A DNA stretch of 62,383 bases from an uncultured Marmoricola sp. (GTDB lineage Bacteria > Actinomycetota > Actinomycetes > Propionibacteriales > Nocardioidaceae), in the NCBI GenBank assembly GCA_937868075.1, contig CALMLL010000129.1:1-62383 (forward strand). The letters run 5' to 3'. A program made the translations under genes and the position numbers. Under the pieces are notes generated by a model, which was not told the DNA's origin, searched no databases, and was given only the letters and a program-made list of their open reading frames with translations. Each line of letters opens with the position of its first letter. Position 1 is the first letter of the stretch. Of this stretch, positions 18,031-26,827 are shown piece by piece.

Positions 18031-18088
18031 GGGCCCGGCCTCCGATCGACCCGAGTCGGGTCCTCGGTGCGCAATACTTCGCGCTGTC

Positions 18089-19483
18089 ATGACTACCGCA
18101 CCCACCACCGTCGCTCTGGTCACCCTGGGGTGCGCGCGCAACGAGGTCGACTCCGAGGAGCTGGCCGGGCGACTGGCCGAGGGCGGGTTCGCGCTGGTCC
18201 AGGACCCTGAAGACGCCGATACCGTGGTGGTCAACACCTGCGGCTTCATCGACGCGGCCAAGAAGGACTCCATCGACACCATCCTGGCTGCTGCGGACCT
18301 CAAGGATTCCGGTCGCGCACAGGCCGTCGTTGCGGTCGGCTGCATGGCCGAGAGGTACGGCGTCGAACTGGCCGATTCCCTGCCCGAGGCCGATGCCGTG
18401 CTGGGTTTCGACAGTTATCCCGATATCGCCTCGCGGCTGCGCGGCATCCTGGCCGGCGAGCGCCCCGCCTCACACCAGCCCTCCGACCGACGCATGCTGT
18501 TGCCGATCACGCCCGTCGACCGAGGTGCCGCGGAGGTCTTCATTCCCGGACACGGACAGCGCCGACGACTCGAGGACGGCCCGCTGGCCTCGCTCAAACT
18601 GGCCAGTGGGTGTGACCGTCGCTGCACGTTCTGCGCCATTCCCTCCTTCCGTGGGTCCTTCTCCTCTCGACGACCCACCGATGTCGTGGCCGAGGCCCGC
18701 TGGCTGGCCGAGCAGGGGGTTCGGGAACTGTTCCTGGTCAGTGAGAACTCCACGTCGTACGGCAAGGACCTCGCCGACATCCGGCTCCTGGACCGGCTCC
18801 TTCCCGAACTGGCCGCCATCGACGGCATCGAACGGGTGCGGGTGTCCTACCTCCAGCCGGCGGAGACCCGACCGGAGCTGGTGCGCGCGATCGCGGACAC
18901 TCCTGGTGTGGCCGCCTACTTCGATCTCTCCTTCCAACACGCCTCGGGTCGGGTCTTGCGCCGGATGCGTCGCTTCGGAGACTCCGGGAGCTTCTTGGCC
19001 CTGTTGAGTCGGGTTCGTGAACTCGCACCCGAGGCCGGAGTACGCAGCAACTTCATCGTGGGCTTCCCCGGCGAGACCGAGGAGGACTTCGCTGAACTGT
19101 GCGACTTCGTTCAGCAGGCCCGCCTGGACGCTATCGGTGTCTTCGGCTACTCCGACGAGGACGGCACCGAAGCCGCGACGTACGCCGACAAGGTGGATCC
19201 CGACGTGATCGAGGAGCGAGTCGGGGTCCTGGCTCGACTGGCCGATGAGATGACGGCGCAACGCGCCGAGGATCGCATCGGCACAGAGGTCCTGGTCCTG
19301 GTCGAATCATGCGAGGGTGGCACCGTGGAAGGTCGCGCTGAACACCAAGGACCCGACGTGGATGGGACCACCCAACTGCTGGGCAGCTCGGCTGGCGTGG
19401 GAGACCTGGTTTGGGGAATGGTGGTGCGTAGCGAGGGCGTTGATCTCGTGGCCGACGTCATGGCAGACAGGAGCGCTCGATGA
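18089..19483 (+). CDS. rimO: Ribosomal protein S12 methylthiotransferase
   Basis: 464 residues. Three cysteines of the N-terminal UPF0004 domain appear in [16 protein letters not shown] and VGCMAERYG, the radical-SAM CxxxCxxC cluster in [18 protein letters not shown] near residue 175, and a TRAM-like tail follows. RimO adds a methylthio group to the conserved aspartate of S12. [14 protein letters not shown] and [16 protein letters not shown] separate it from MiaB. The ATG at 18089 was chosen because the family sequence begins at once; 190 open codons upstream overlap the RodZ-like gene and are not coding. Its stop overlaps the pgsA start. Confidence 0.94.
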   Translation: MTTAPTTVALVTLGCARNEVDSEELAGRLAEGGFALVQDPEDADTVVVNTCGFIDAAKKDSIDTILAAADLKDSGRAQAVVAVGCMAERYGVELADSLPEADAVLGFDSYPDIASRLRGILAGERPASHQPSDRRMLLPITPVDRGAAEVFIPGHGQRRRLEDGPLASLKLASGCDRRCTFCAIPSFRGSFSSRRPTDVVAEARWLAEQGVRELFLVSENSTSYGKDLADIRLLDRLLPELAAIDGIERVRVSYLQPAETRPELVRAIADTPGVAAYFDLSFQHASGRVLRRMRRFGDSGSFLALLSRVRELAPEAGVRSNFIVGFPGETEEDFAELCDFVQQARLDAIGVFGYSDEDGTEAATYADKVDPDVIEERVGVLARLADEMTAQRAEDRIGTEVLVLVESCEGGTVEGRAEHQGPDVDGTTQLLGSSAGVGDLVWGMVVRSEGVDLVADVMADRSAR

Positions 19484-20118
19484 GCGAGAAACCCAGCAAC
19501 TGGAATCTCCCCAACGCGCTCACCACGCTGCGGATCATCATGGTCCCCTTCTTCGGTTGGGCCCTGCTCGCCGAGGGAGGTCATGACTGGCGCTGGCGCG
19601 CGGTCGCCTTCGTGCTGTTCGTCGTAGCGATGATCACCGACAAGATCGACGGTGACCTGGCTCGTAAGCACAACCTGATCACGGACTTCGGCAAGATCGC
19701 CGACCCCATTGCGGACAAGGCAATGACCGGGATGGCGTTTATCGGCCTCGCCATCATTCACGACTTCATGCCGGCCTGGCTCTGGTGGACGATCACGGTC
19801 GTGGTGCTCTTCCGCGAGTGGGCAGTGACCATCGCGCGGCTTTCGATCGCCAAGCACGTAGTGCTGGCCGCCAACGCCTCCGGCAAGCTCAAGACCGTCT
19901 TCCAGACGATCGGCCTCGGCGGGTTCATCCTGCCGATGGCGGCCCTGCCCGGCAGTTGGCATGTGTGGGGGCAGGTGATCTGGTGGGCCGCGGCGATCTG
20001 TCTGGCGCTGGCGGTGGTCCTCACTGTCACCTCTGGTCTCGACTTCGCCCGCGATGCCCGCTCCCAGCGCCGGTCGGCCAAGCAGGCGGCCAGGGCGGCA
20101 CAGGCGGCCCGGTCGTAG
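19480..20118 (+). CDS. pgsA: CDP-diacylglycerol-glycerol-3-phosphate 3-phosphatidyltransferase
   Basis: 212 residues with several membrane helices. The CDP-alcohol phosphotransferase signature DG-x2-AR-x8-G-x3-D-x3-D is at residues 55-82 (DGDLARKH and then [10 protein letters not shown]). It makes phosphatidylglycerophosphate, precursor of phosphatidylglycerol and cardiolipin. The order rimO-pgsA-cinA is conserved in Actinobacteria and supports PgsA rather than another CDP-alcohol enzyme. The ATG overlaps the rimO stop by four bases, and cinA starts three bases downstream, so the three form one operon. The C-terminus is alanine/arginine-rich. Confidence 0.92.
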   Translation: MSEKPSNWNLPNALTTLRIIMVPFFGWALLAEGGHDWRWRAVAFVLFVVAMITDKIDGDLARKHNLITDFGKIADPIADKAMTGMAFIGLAIIHDFMPAWLWWTITVVVLFREWAVTIARLSIAKHVVLAANASGKLKTVFQTIGLGGFILPMAALPGSWHVWGQVIWWAAAICLALAVVLTVTSGLDFARDARSQRRSAKQAARAAQAARS

Positions 20119-20121
20119 CCC

Positions 20122-20607
20122 GTGTCAGGGTGTGCAGAAGTGGCGGGTCGCGAGGTGGTGGACCTGCTGGTCGCCCGTGGAGAGACGCTGGCGACGGCGG
20201 AGTCCCTGACCGGCGGTGGCGTTGCGGCCTCGGTCACCGCGGTGCCCGGTGCCTCGGCGGTCTTCGTGGGCGGTGTGGTGACCTACTCCGCGGATCTCAA
20301 GGTCGACCTGCTCGGGGTGCCGCAGCCGGTGATCGCCGGCCCAGGGGCGGTGTCGGATGAATGCGCGAGGGCCATGGCCCTGGGAGCCAGGACTCTGACC
20401 GGAGCCGACTGGGCCATCGCGACCACCGGGGTGGCTGGGCCCACTGAACAGGAGGGCAAACCGGTCGGCACGGTGTTCGTGGCCGTCGCCGGACCCGCCG
20501 ACGCTGCCGACGTACGCCGACTGGCGCTGGCCGGTGACCGTGCCGCGATCCGCGAATCGAGTTGCCGTGCAGCCCTGGACCTACTGATCGAGCAACTGCG
20601 CGACTAG
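20122..20607 (+). CDS. CinA C-terminal domain protein (nicotinamide-nucleotide amidase type)
   Basis: 161 residues covering only the C-terminal domain of CinA (PncC), which deamidates nicotinamide mononucleotide. [20 protein letters not shown] and then [22 protein letters not shown] are the conserved motifs. The N-terminal MoCF/COG1058 domain present in full-length CinA is absent, as in many stand-alone PncC proteins. The GTG start follows pgsA by three bases. The last 27 bases overlap the convergent arsC gene. In many Actinobacteria a regulator and recA follow cinA; here the arsenic operon stands in that place. Confidence 0.9.
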   Translation: MSGCAEVAGREVVDLLVARGETLATAESLTGGGVAASVTAVPGASAVFVGGVVTYSADLKVDLLGVPQPVIAGPGAVSDECARAMALGARTLTGADWAIATTGVAGPTEQEGKPVGTVFVAVAGPADAADVRRLALAGDRAAIRESSCRAALDLLIEQLRD

Positions 20608-21003
20608 TGCTTCGACTCGTGCACGGATCTGGTCGCGGATGACCCGGACCGATTCGATCCCTTGGCCGGCGGGGTCGTCGAGAACCCAGTCCTCGTAGCG
20701 GGTTGCAGGGAAATAGGGACAGGCGTCGCCACACCCCATCGTGATCGCCACATCACTGCGCTCGACCGCATCGGGGGTCAGGATCTTGGGGTTCTCCGCG
20801 GAGATGTCGATGCCGACCTCGGCCATCGCGGCCACGGCGACCGGGTTGATCGTCTCGGCCGGTGCCGACCCGGCAGAGCGCACCTCGACCTGCCCCCGGC
20901 CGAGGTGGCGCAGCCATCCGGCCGCCATCTGAGAGCGGCCGGCGTTGTGCACGCACACGAATAGGACGCTGGGGCGCCGACCGTCACCTGGCTGGTCACT
21001 CAT
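20581..21003 (-). CDS. arsC: Arsenate reductase, low-molecular-weight phosphatase family
   Basis: 140 residues. The phosphate-binding loop [12 protein letters not shown] (about residues 18-29) is the LMW-phosphatase ArsC signature, with further cysteines in [11 protein letters not shown] that act in the thiol relay. It reduces arsenate to arsenite for export by ACR3. The coupled reductant (thioredoxin, mycoredoxin/mycothiol) cannot be told from sequence. The ATG at 21001-21003 overlaps the acr3 end by eight bases, so the longer reading frame upstream is not used. It overlaps cinA convergently by 27 bases. Confidence 0.9.
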   Translation of the reverse strand: MSDQPGDGRRPSVLFVCVHNAGRSQMAAGWLRHLGRGQVEVRSAGSAPAETINPVAVAAMAEVGIDISAENPKILTPDAVERSDVAITMGCGDACPYFPATRYEDWVLDDPAGQGIESVRVIRDQIRARVEALVAQLLDQ

Positions 21004-22075
21004 GGATTCCTCCGGAAGCGTGGTTGGGGAACAGATGGCCGCGAGCCCACAGCGACACATAGACCAGAGCGACCAGAACCGGGACCTCGATCAGAGGGCC
21101 CACGACGCCGGCCAGTGCCTGGCCGGATCGGACTCCGAAGGTGCCGATGGCCACCGCGATCGCAAGTTCGAAGTTGTTGCCCGCCGCGGTGAAGGCCACG
21201 GTGGTGGCTCGCGGATAGTCCATGCCCACGGCCCGTGCGGCCAAGAGGGAGCCGATGAAGACGGTCAGGAAGTAGACCACCAGGGGCACCGCGATGCGGG
21301 CGACGTCACTGGGTTGGCGGGTGATCGCGTCGCCCTGCAACGCGAACAGCACGGTGATGGTGAACAGCAGTCCATAGAGCGCCCAGGGGCCCACGCGCGG
21401 GATGAAGACCGTTTCGTACCAATCCCGGCCGCGGGAGCGCTCGCCGTACCACCGGGAGAAGGCGCCGGCCACCAGTGGCACTCCGAGGAACACCATCACG
21501 CTGAGCGCGATCGACCAGGTGGAGAACTCCACCGACGTGGTCGACAGGCCCAGCCATGAAGGCAGCACCTGGAGGTAGAACCACGCCAACGCGGCGAAGG
21601 CGATCACCTGGAACACCGAGTTGATGGCCACGAGCACCGCGGCCGCTTCGCGATCGCCGCAGGCGAGGTCGTTCCAGATCAACACCATGGCGATGCAGCG
21701 CGCCAACCCGACGATGATCAGGCCGGTGCGGTATTCGGGCAGGTCGGGCAGGAAGAGCCAGGCCAGCGCGAACATGACCGCCGGGCCGACCACCCAGTTC
21801 AGGATCAGTGACAACACCATGAGGCCGCGGTCGGCTGTGACCGAGCCGACCTCGGTGTAGCGGACCTTGGCCAGCACCGGGTACATCATCACCAGCAGTC
21901 CCAAGGCGATCGGCAACGACACGTTGCCGACCTTGATGGTGTCCAGTGCGTTGGCGACCCCGGGGGCGAAGCGGCCCAGCGCCAGACCCAGCGCCATGGC
22001 CAGCACGATCCAGACAGGCAGGAAACGGTCGACGGTGGAGAGGTTCTTCACAGGTGGCTCGTGGAGGGTGGTCAT
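20996..22075 (-). CDS. acr3: ACR3 family arsenite efflux transporter
   Basis: 359 residues with ten membrane helices. The conserved cysteine needed for arsenite transport is in ARCIAMVLIWNDLACGD near residue 127, and the GNNFELAIAVAIGTFG motif of helix 9 is present. It expels arsenite from the cytoplasm. The ATG overlaps the arsR stop by one base (TGATG at 22073-22077), and arsC overlaps its end, so arsR-acr3-arsC is a tightly coupled operon. All three parts of a minimal arsenic resistance set are intact. Confidence 0.95.
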   Translation of the reverse strand: MTTLHEPPVKNLSTVDRFLPVWIVLAMALGLALGRFAPGVANALDTIKVGNVSLPIALGLLVMMYPVLAKVRYTEVGSVTADRGLMVLSLILNWVVGPAVMFALAWLFLPDLPEYRTGLIIVGLARCIAMVLIWNDLACGDREAAAVLVAINSVFQVIAFAALAWFYLQVLPSWLGLSTTSVEFSTWSIALSVMVFLGVPLVAGAFSRWYGERSRGRDWYETVFIPRVGPWALYGLLFTITVLFALQGDAITRQPSDVARIAVPLVVYFLTVFIGSLLAARAVGMDYPRATTVAFTAAGNNFELAIAVAIGTFGVRSGQALAGVVGPLIEVPVLVALVYVSLWARGHLFPNHASGGIHE

Positions 22076-22434
22076 CAGCAGACCCCTCCGAACAACGCGC
22101 AGAGACTGTTCAAGGTCTCGGTGTTCACCGAGTAGTAGACCCAGACCCCGCGCTTCTCCCGGATGAGAAGGTCGGCCTCATGCAGCACCTTGAGGTGGTG
22201 GCTGATAGTGGGTTGGCTGAGGTCGAGCGCGTCGTTGAGATCGCAGACGCAGACCTCTCCGCGCGCGTCGGCGGCGATGATCGACAAGAGACGCAATCTG
22301 GAGGGGTCGGCGATCGCCTTGAGGATCGGAGCCAGATCGGTGGCCTGCTGAACGTCCATGGGCGCAGTGCGCAGGGGACTGCAGCACGTCAGCGGGTTGG
22401 GGGGAGAGGTCAAGGTGGCGGACTCCAAGCGCAT
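22075..22434 (-). CDS. arsR: ArsR family arsenic-responsive repressor
   Basis: 119 residues from the ATG at 22432-22434; a GTG six bases earlier is also possible. The winged-HTH recognition helix is LSQPTISHHLKVLHEADLL. Cys17-Cys18 (TCCSPL) lie in the N-terminal extension and CVC at 62-64 before the DNA-binding helix; paired N-terminal cysteines plus one near position 55 bind arsenite in Corynebacterium glutamicum ArsR, so a similar three-cysteine site is likely. This makes the ATG at the internal MDVQQATDL an unlikely start. An inverted repeat abuts the start codon and is its probable operator. Confidence 0.92.
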   Translation of the reverse strand: MRLESATLTSPPNPLTCCSPLRTAPMDVQQATDLAPILKAIADPSRLRLLSIIAADARGEVCVCDLNDALDLSQPTISHHLKVLHEADLLIREKRGVWVYYSVNTETLNSLCALFGGVC

Positions 22435-22441
22435 CGACACC

Positions 22442-22465
22442 CATCGATATTGACAAAGATCGATG
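22442..22465 (-). promoter_or_regulatory. Inverted repeat, probable ArsR operator
   Basis: CATCGAT (22442-22448) and ATCGATG (22459-22465) are exact inverted copies separated by ten bases, directly upstream of arsR. ArsR proteins bind such imperfect 12-2-12-type dyads over their own promoter. Related CATCGA/TCGATG half-sites occur again at about 22431 and 22495, which may extend the site. Confidence 0.6.
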
Positions 22466-22547
22466 TGTGGGACAAGTCAACCCATCGGTAGGTGTCGATT
22501 TCCGGGTGATGTCTGTGTCGTGCCGGACGAGGTGGCAGGGTGTGCGC

Positions 22548-23432
22548 ATGGGTGACGGCGATGCTTTCCTTGCGCTAGCTGAAACGTTGTACGCCGGCGC
22601 GCCGATCGACTTCACTCCCGCGCGCAATGCCGCAGAGAAGGCGGCACGCCTCTCCGGCGACCGGGAGTTGGCGGCCCGGATCAAGGGGCTGCGCAAACCG
22701 TCGGTGGGGGCGTGGGCGGTCAATCTGCTGGTGCGCTGGGAGGCCGAACAGATCGACCAGGTGTTCGCGATCGCCCAAGGGCTGCGGGAGGCTGCCGGGG
22801 CACTCGACGGCGAAGAGTTGCGCCAGTTGACCCGGCAGCGGCGTCAGTTGACGGCGGCCTTGACGACCAGGGCTCGGACTCTCGCTCTGGAGCAGGGTCA
22901 GCGTCTCAGCACCTCCGTGGCCGACCAGGTCGAAGAGACCTTGACCGCGGCGATGCTCGACGACGGGGCTGCTTCTGCGGTGCGCACCGGGATGTTGGTG
23001 ACCACGGTAGTCGCCACCGGCGTCGAGGGGGTGGCCCCCGAAGCGCTGGTCGCCTTCCCTGAGGTCCTGGGACGACCAGCGCCACCGGTCGATCGAGCCG
23101 CACGTGTCCTCCACGTCGTGCCCGAAACGACCGCGGTGCGGCGCGCGGTGGCAGCAGACCGACTCGCAGAGGCACAAGGCGCGCTCGCCCGCGCCACCGC
23201 CGAAACCGAGAGGCTGCGAGCGGCCGCCTCCGAACGCGAGGCAGCGGTCCTGCAACTGCGCGACGAACACGACCAGTTGCAGCGTCAGATCGTCGATCTG
23301 GAGAGTCGTGCCACCCGCGCCGAGGAGATGTGGCTCGAGGCCGATGCGACCGCCACCGAGAGTGCAGCCGAGTTGCCGGCTCTGAGCCAGGCGGTCAAGG
23401 ACGCTGAAAAGGCCCTGGAGGGCCTACGCTAG
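22548..23432 (+). CDS. Conserved actinobacterial coiled-coil protein of unknown function
   Basis: 294 residues, soluble, no signal or membrane segment. The N-terminal PARNAAEKAARLSGDRELAA and GLRKPSVGAWAVNLLVR tracts recur in a family of uncharacterised actinobacterial proteins. The C-terminal third (about 195-294) is a long charged heptad-like helix rich in Ala, Glu and Arg (ERLRAAASEREAAVLQLRDE), a likely coiled coil. I know of no assigned function. The ATG at 22548 is preceded by GGCAGGG; 27 more open codons upstream reach into the arsR promoter and are not expected to be coding. It is divergent from arsR. Confidence 0.75.
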   Translation: MGDGDAFLALAETLYAGAPIDFTPARNAAEKAARLSGDRELAARIKGLRKPSVGAWAVNLLVRWEAEQIDQVFAIAQGLREAAGALDGEELRQLTRQRRQLTAALTTRARTLALEQGQRLSTSVADQVEETLTAAMLDDGAASAVRTGMLVTTVVATGVEGVAPEALVAFPEVLGRPAPPVDRAARVLHVVPETTAVRRAVAADRLAEAQGALARATAETERLRAAASEREAAVLQLRDEHDQLQRQIVDLESRATRAEEMWLEADATATESAAELPALSQAVKDAEKALEGLR

Positions 23433-23512
23433 GACGCTTGTCGCACGAAGGACGCCGTTCGTCGGTGCCTTGTTGCGGGTTGCCGAGCTCGGAGTATGGT
23501 GGACCTGAGGAC

Positions 23513-23528
23513 ATGCCCCCGGGGGTAT
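23513..23528 (+). promoter_or_regulatory. CsoR/CstR-type operator upstream of the SQR gene
   Basis: ATGCCCCCGGGGGTAT is a 16-bp dyad with one mismatched pair, ending 29 bases before the SQR start codon. It matches the GC-centred type of site (about TACCCC-GGGGTA) bound by CsoR-family repressors, which include the persulfide sensor CstR. A perfect version stands before the CoA-disulfide reductase gene at 25181. No csoR/cstR gene is in the window. Confidence 0.68.
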
Positions 23529-23557
23529 GCCACGTGTCGAGTGCCAAGGGGCAAGAG

Positions 23558-25009
23558 ATGGCAGATGTAGTCGTTCTCGGCGCCGGTGTTTCGGGGCACA
23601 CCGCTGCCCTCCACCTGCGTCGCAAACTAGGGCGCGAACACACCGTCACGGTGGTCTCGCCCAACGCGAACTGGAACTGGATCCCGTCCAACATCTGGGT
23701 TGGGGTGGGCAAGATGTCCAAGGCCGACGTGGTCTTTGCGCTGGCGCCGATCTACCGCAAGAAGAGCATCGAGCACCGCCAGGCCAAGGCCGTGGCCATC
23801 TGGCCCCACGGTGACAACAGCGATCCGCGCGGTGCTGTGGACATCGTCTCGACGGCGGCCGACAGTGTCGGTGATGAGACCCGGATCCGCTACGACTACC
23901 TCATCAACGCCACCGGGCCGCAGTTGAAGTTCGCGATGACTCCGGGTCTGGGCCCCGATGGTCATACGGTCTCGGTCTGTACCGCCGACCATGCCGTCGA
24001 GGCGGCCGACAAGCTTCACGAGTGCATCGAGGCGATGAAGGCCGGAGCCACCAAGACTTTGATCGTGGGCATGGGCCATGGCACCTGCACGTGTGAGGGG
24101 GCTGCCTTCGAGTACATCTTCAACGTCGACCACGAGTTGCGCGAGGCCGGCGTTCGCGACCGGGCGCGGCTGATCTATCTGACCAACGAGGCCAGTTTGG
24201 GGGACTTTGGCGTTGGCGGCATGACCTTCGACGACATGGGCTTTGAGACCAGCAGCGAATTGTGGACCGCGTCGCTGTTCCGCGAACGTGAAGTCGAAGC
24301 CATCTTGGGTGCCCACGTCAGCCAGGTGCGCGAAGGCGTCGTCGAGTACGAGACGCTCGATGGGGAGCGCCACGAACTTGCATTCGATTTCGCGATGCTG
24401 CTGCCTCCCTTCGGCGGGGTCCCGATGTCGGCGTACGCCGCCGACGGCAGTGACATCACCGCCGACCTGTTCGCTCCTAGTGGCTTCATGAAGGTCGATG
24501 CCGACTACACCGCGAAGCCTTATGCGGAGTGGAAGGCGTCGGACTGGCCGCACACCTACCAGGCGCCTGGTTTCGACAATCTGTTCGCGGTTGGGATCGC
24601 GTTCGCGCCGCCCCACCAGATCTCTCAACCTCGCAAGACCTCCAACGGCACGATGATCGCGCCTTCGCCTCCGCGCACCGGCATGCCGAGCGGAGCCATG
24701 GGCAAGACCGTCGCCATGACGATCGTCGACCGGATCAAGAACCCTGCCGCCGACGCGCGGCGGGCATCGATGGCGGACATGGGTGCGGCGTGCGTGGCGT
24801 CGGCCGGCGCCAACCTACGCACCGGCTCTGCCGCGGCCATGACCATGATGCCGGTGGTGCCCGACTTCGATCGCTTCCCCACGGGCCGTGACTTGAAGCA
24901 GACCCGAGGGGAGATCGGCCTGGCCGGGCACTGGGTCAAACTGATGTTGCACCACCTCTTCATCCACAAGGCCAAGGCCCGCCTGGGCTGGCAGTTCATT
25001 CCGGAGTGA
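23558..25009 (+). CDS. Sulfide:quinone oxidoreductase-like flavoprotein
   Basis: 483 residues. An FAD-binding Rossmann motif (VVVLGAGVSGHTAALHLRR, residues 4-22) is followed by the SPNANWNWIPSNIWVGVG segment of the SQR family, cysteines in GHGTCTCEGAAFEY, and the second conserved stretch FAMLLPPFGGVPM. SQR oxidises sulfide to protein-bound persulfide or polysulfide and passes electrons to the quinone pool at the membrane. AAGGGGCAAGAG precedes the ATG at 23558. The CsoR/CstR-type operator upstream and the downstream persulfide reductase-rhodanese suggest a sulfide or persulfide detoxification role. The best alternative is another FCSD/SQR-like disulfide flavoprotein. Confidence 0.78.
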   Translation: MADVVVLGAGVSGHTAALHLRRKLGREHTVTVVSPNANWNWIPSNIWVGVGKMSKADVVFALAPIYRKKSIEHRQAKAVAIWPHGDNSDPRGAVDIVSTAADSVGDETRIRYDYLINATGPQLKFAMTPGLGPDGHTVSVCTADHAVEAADKLHECIEAMKAGATKTLIVGMGHGTCTCEGAAFEYIFNVDHELREAGVRDRARLIYLTNEASLGDFGVGGMTFDDMGFETSSELWTASLFREREVEAILGAHVSQVREGVVEYETLDGERHELAFDFAMLLPPFGGVPMSAYAADGSDITADLFAPSGFMKVDADYTAKPYAEWKASDWPHTYQAPGFDNLFAVGIAFAPPHQISQPRKTSNGTMIAPSPPRTGMPSGAMGKTVAMTIVDRIKNPAADARRASMADMGAACVASAGANLRTGSAAAMTMMPVVPDFDRFPTGRDLKQTRGEIGLAGHWVKLMLHHLFIHKAKARLGWQFIPE

Positions 25010-25012
25010 GCC

Positions 25013-25171
25013 ATGAGTGACCAACCCGTTGCCGATCTGTCCCGTGCTCCGCTGCCGACCGCCAAGACCTTGCGGCAACGCCGCAGCATCCCGCTTCAAC
25101 TGACCCGATTCGTGGTGTTCAACACCCGGATCATGAAGATGGTGCTCAGCGGCCACAAGGGGACCCACTGA
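25013..25171 (+). CDS. Small basic protein (52 aa) coupled to the SQR gene
   Basis: A 52-residue reading frame begins four bases after the SQR stop. The protein has a polar N-terminus (MSDQPVADLSRAP), a basic TLRQRRSIPLQ segment and a C-terminal amphipathic/hydrophobic stretch LTRFVVFNTRIMKMV followed by LSGHKGTH. The spacing, the SQR stop context GAGTGAGCC and its ending ten bases before the next operator suggest a true gene of the same transcript. It is too short for domain assignment. A membrane-surface helper of SQR is a guess. It could also be a chance frame. Confidence 0.5.
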   Translation: MSDQPVADLSRAPLPTAKTLRQRRSIPLQLTRFVVFNTRIMKMVLSGHKGTH

Positions 25172-25180
25172 GAGTTCGAC

Positions 25181-25199
25181 ATACCCCTAGGGGTATCAT
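25181..25199 (+). promoter_or_regulatory. Perfect CsoR/CstR-type palindrome overlapping a -10 element
   Basis: ATACCCCTAGGGGTAT (25181-25196) is a perfect 16-bp palindrome. TATCAT (25194-25199) fits a -10 hexamer and overlaps its right end, eight bases before the ATG of the CoA-disulfide reductase gene. Repressor binding here would block polymerase directly, as expected for CsoR/CstR control. Confidence 0.72.
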
Positions 25200-25207
25200 T
25201 CTCGATC

Positions 25208-26827
25208 ATGAGGATTGTGGTGGTCGGCGGTGTCGCCGGGGGTATGTCGGCGGCGACTCGGCTTCGTCGTCTTGATGAGTCAGCCGAGATCGTGGTCGTC
25301 GAACGCAGCGGCCACGTCTCGTTCGCCAACTGCGGACTGCCCTACCACGTCGGGGGAGTGATCCCGCGACGCAAGGACCTGCTCCTGCAAACACCGCGCT
25401 CGCTGGGCCGACGGTTCGGCCTGGACGTGCGCATCCACACCGAGGCGGTCGACATCGACCGCGACCGTCGAGTCGTGGTGGTCCACGATCTCGACACCGG
25501 CGAGCGCAGCGAGATCGAATACGACGCCATGGTGCTCTCGCCCGGCGCCCGACCGGTGCGACCACCCATCCCGGGCATCGAGAGGGCACTGAGTCTGCGC
25601 GACATCGAAGACACCGACGCGATGGTGGCTGGTGTCGCCGATGCCGCGTCGGTGGCGATCATCGGGGGCGGGTTCATCGGCGTGGAGTTGGCCGAGAACA
25701 TGCGGGCTCGCGGGTTGGCGGTCACCCTCATCGAGGCTACCGATCAGGTGATGGCACCCATCGATCCCGAACTGGCTGCCGTGGTCCACGAGCGCATCCA
25801 AGAGCACGACGTCGACCTGCGACTCGGGGTGTCAGCCCAGAGGATCGGCGAGTCCACGGTCACGCTCTCCGACGGGTCCGTCATTGCGGCCGATCTCGTG
25901 GTGGCCGCGATCGGGGTCCGGCCCGACACCGAGTTGGCCGCCCGGGTCGGGCTGCGCATCGGAGTCCGTGGCGGGATCGAGGTCAATGACCGGTTGCAGA
26001 CCAGCGACCCGGCCATCTATGCGGTCGGCGACGCCGTGGAGAAGCGCGACAGCCTCGACGAGTCGGCGGTGCTGGTGCCCTTGGCCAACACGGCCAACCG
26101 CCAGGGCCGGCGGGTTGCGGACGCGATCATGGGCCGACCAGTCAGCGATCAGCCAGTGCTCGGCACCGCCATCGTGGGCGTCTTCGGTCTGCAGGTGGCC
26201 GCAACCGGGTGGAACGAGAAGCGGTTGCGCGCTGCCCGGCGCGCCTATCAGGCCATTCACATCCACGCCGGCTCGCACGCGGGGTACTACCCGGGCGCCG
26301 ACGAGATGCACCTCAAGCTGCTGACCGAGCCTGGCACGTGGCAGATCCTGGGCGCGCAGGGAGTGGGGGAGTCGGGCATCGACAAGCGCATCGACGTCAT
26401 CTCCACTGCCATCCGCGGTGGACTGACCGCCATCGATCTGGCCGAGTTGGAGTTGGCCTACGCCCCTGCGTTCGGGTCGGCGAAAGATCCGGTCAACATG
26501 CTCGGTTGGCAGGCCGACAACATCGCCTCCGGTCTGGTGCAGACGCTGCAGTGGCACGAGGTCGGGGCTGCTTCGGCGGCGGGAGCAGTGCTGCTCGACG
26601 TACGCACCGAGAAGGAGTACGCCGAGGGGGCGATCCCGGGAGCGATCAATGTCCCCCTGGATCATCTGCGTGAACGAATGGAGGAGATTCCGGCTGGTGA
26701 TGTGGTTGCTTATTGCCGCGTCGGTGTCCGCGGGCACACCGCCGCGCGGCTGCTCGCCCAAGTCGGGCGGCGGGTGCGCAACCTCGACGGCGGGTACCTC
26801 ACATGGTCGGCCGGCATCGGAGCCTGA
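25208..26827 (+). CDS. CoA-disulfide/persulfide reductase with C-terminal rhodanese domain
   Basis: 539 residues. The N-terminal 450 residues form a pyridine nucleotide-disulfide oxidoreductase: FAD motif VVVGGVAGGMSAATRLRR, active-site Cys42 in FANCGLPYHVGG (Cys43 in Staphylococcus aureus CoA-disulfide reductase), and the NAD(P)H motif IIGGGFIGVELAE. The C-terminal 100 residues are a rhodanese with Cys503 in YCRVGVRGH. Such CoADR-rhodanese fusions reduce CoA or protein persulfides and polysulfides with NAD(P)H. With SQR and the CsoR/CstR-type sites this completes a persulfide-handling module. The last 29 bases overlap the convergent next gene. Confidence 0.92.
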   Translation: MRIVVVGGVAGGMSAATRLRRLDESAEIVVVERSGHVSFANCGLPYHVGGVIPRRKDLLLQTPRSLGRRFGLDVRIHTEAVDIDRDRRVVVVHDLDTGERSEIEYDAMVLSPGARPVRPPIPGIERALSLRDIEDTDAMVAGVADAASVAIIGGGFIGVELAENMRARGLAVTLIEATDQVMAPIDPELAAVVHERIQEHDVDLRLGVSAQRIGESTVTLSDGSVIAADLVVAAIGVRPDTELAARVGLRIGVRGGIEVNDRLQTSDPAIYAVGDAVEKRDSLDESAVLVPLANTANRQGRRVADAIMGRPVSDQPVLGTAIVGVFGLQVAATGWNEKRLRAARRAYQAIHIHAGSHAGYYPGADEMHLKLLTEPGTWQILGAQGVGESGIDKRIDVISTAIRGGLTAIDLAELELAYAPAFGSAKDPVNMLGWQADNIASGLVQTLQWHEVGAASAAGAVLLDVRTEKEYAEGAIPGAINVPLDHLRERMEEIPAGDVVAYCRVGVRGHTAARLLAQVGRRVRNLDGGYLTWSAGIGA

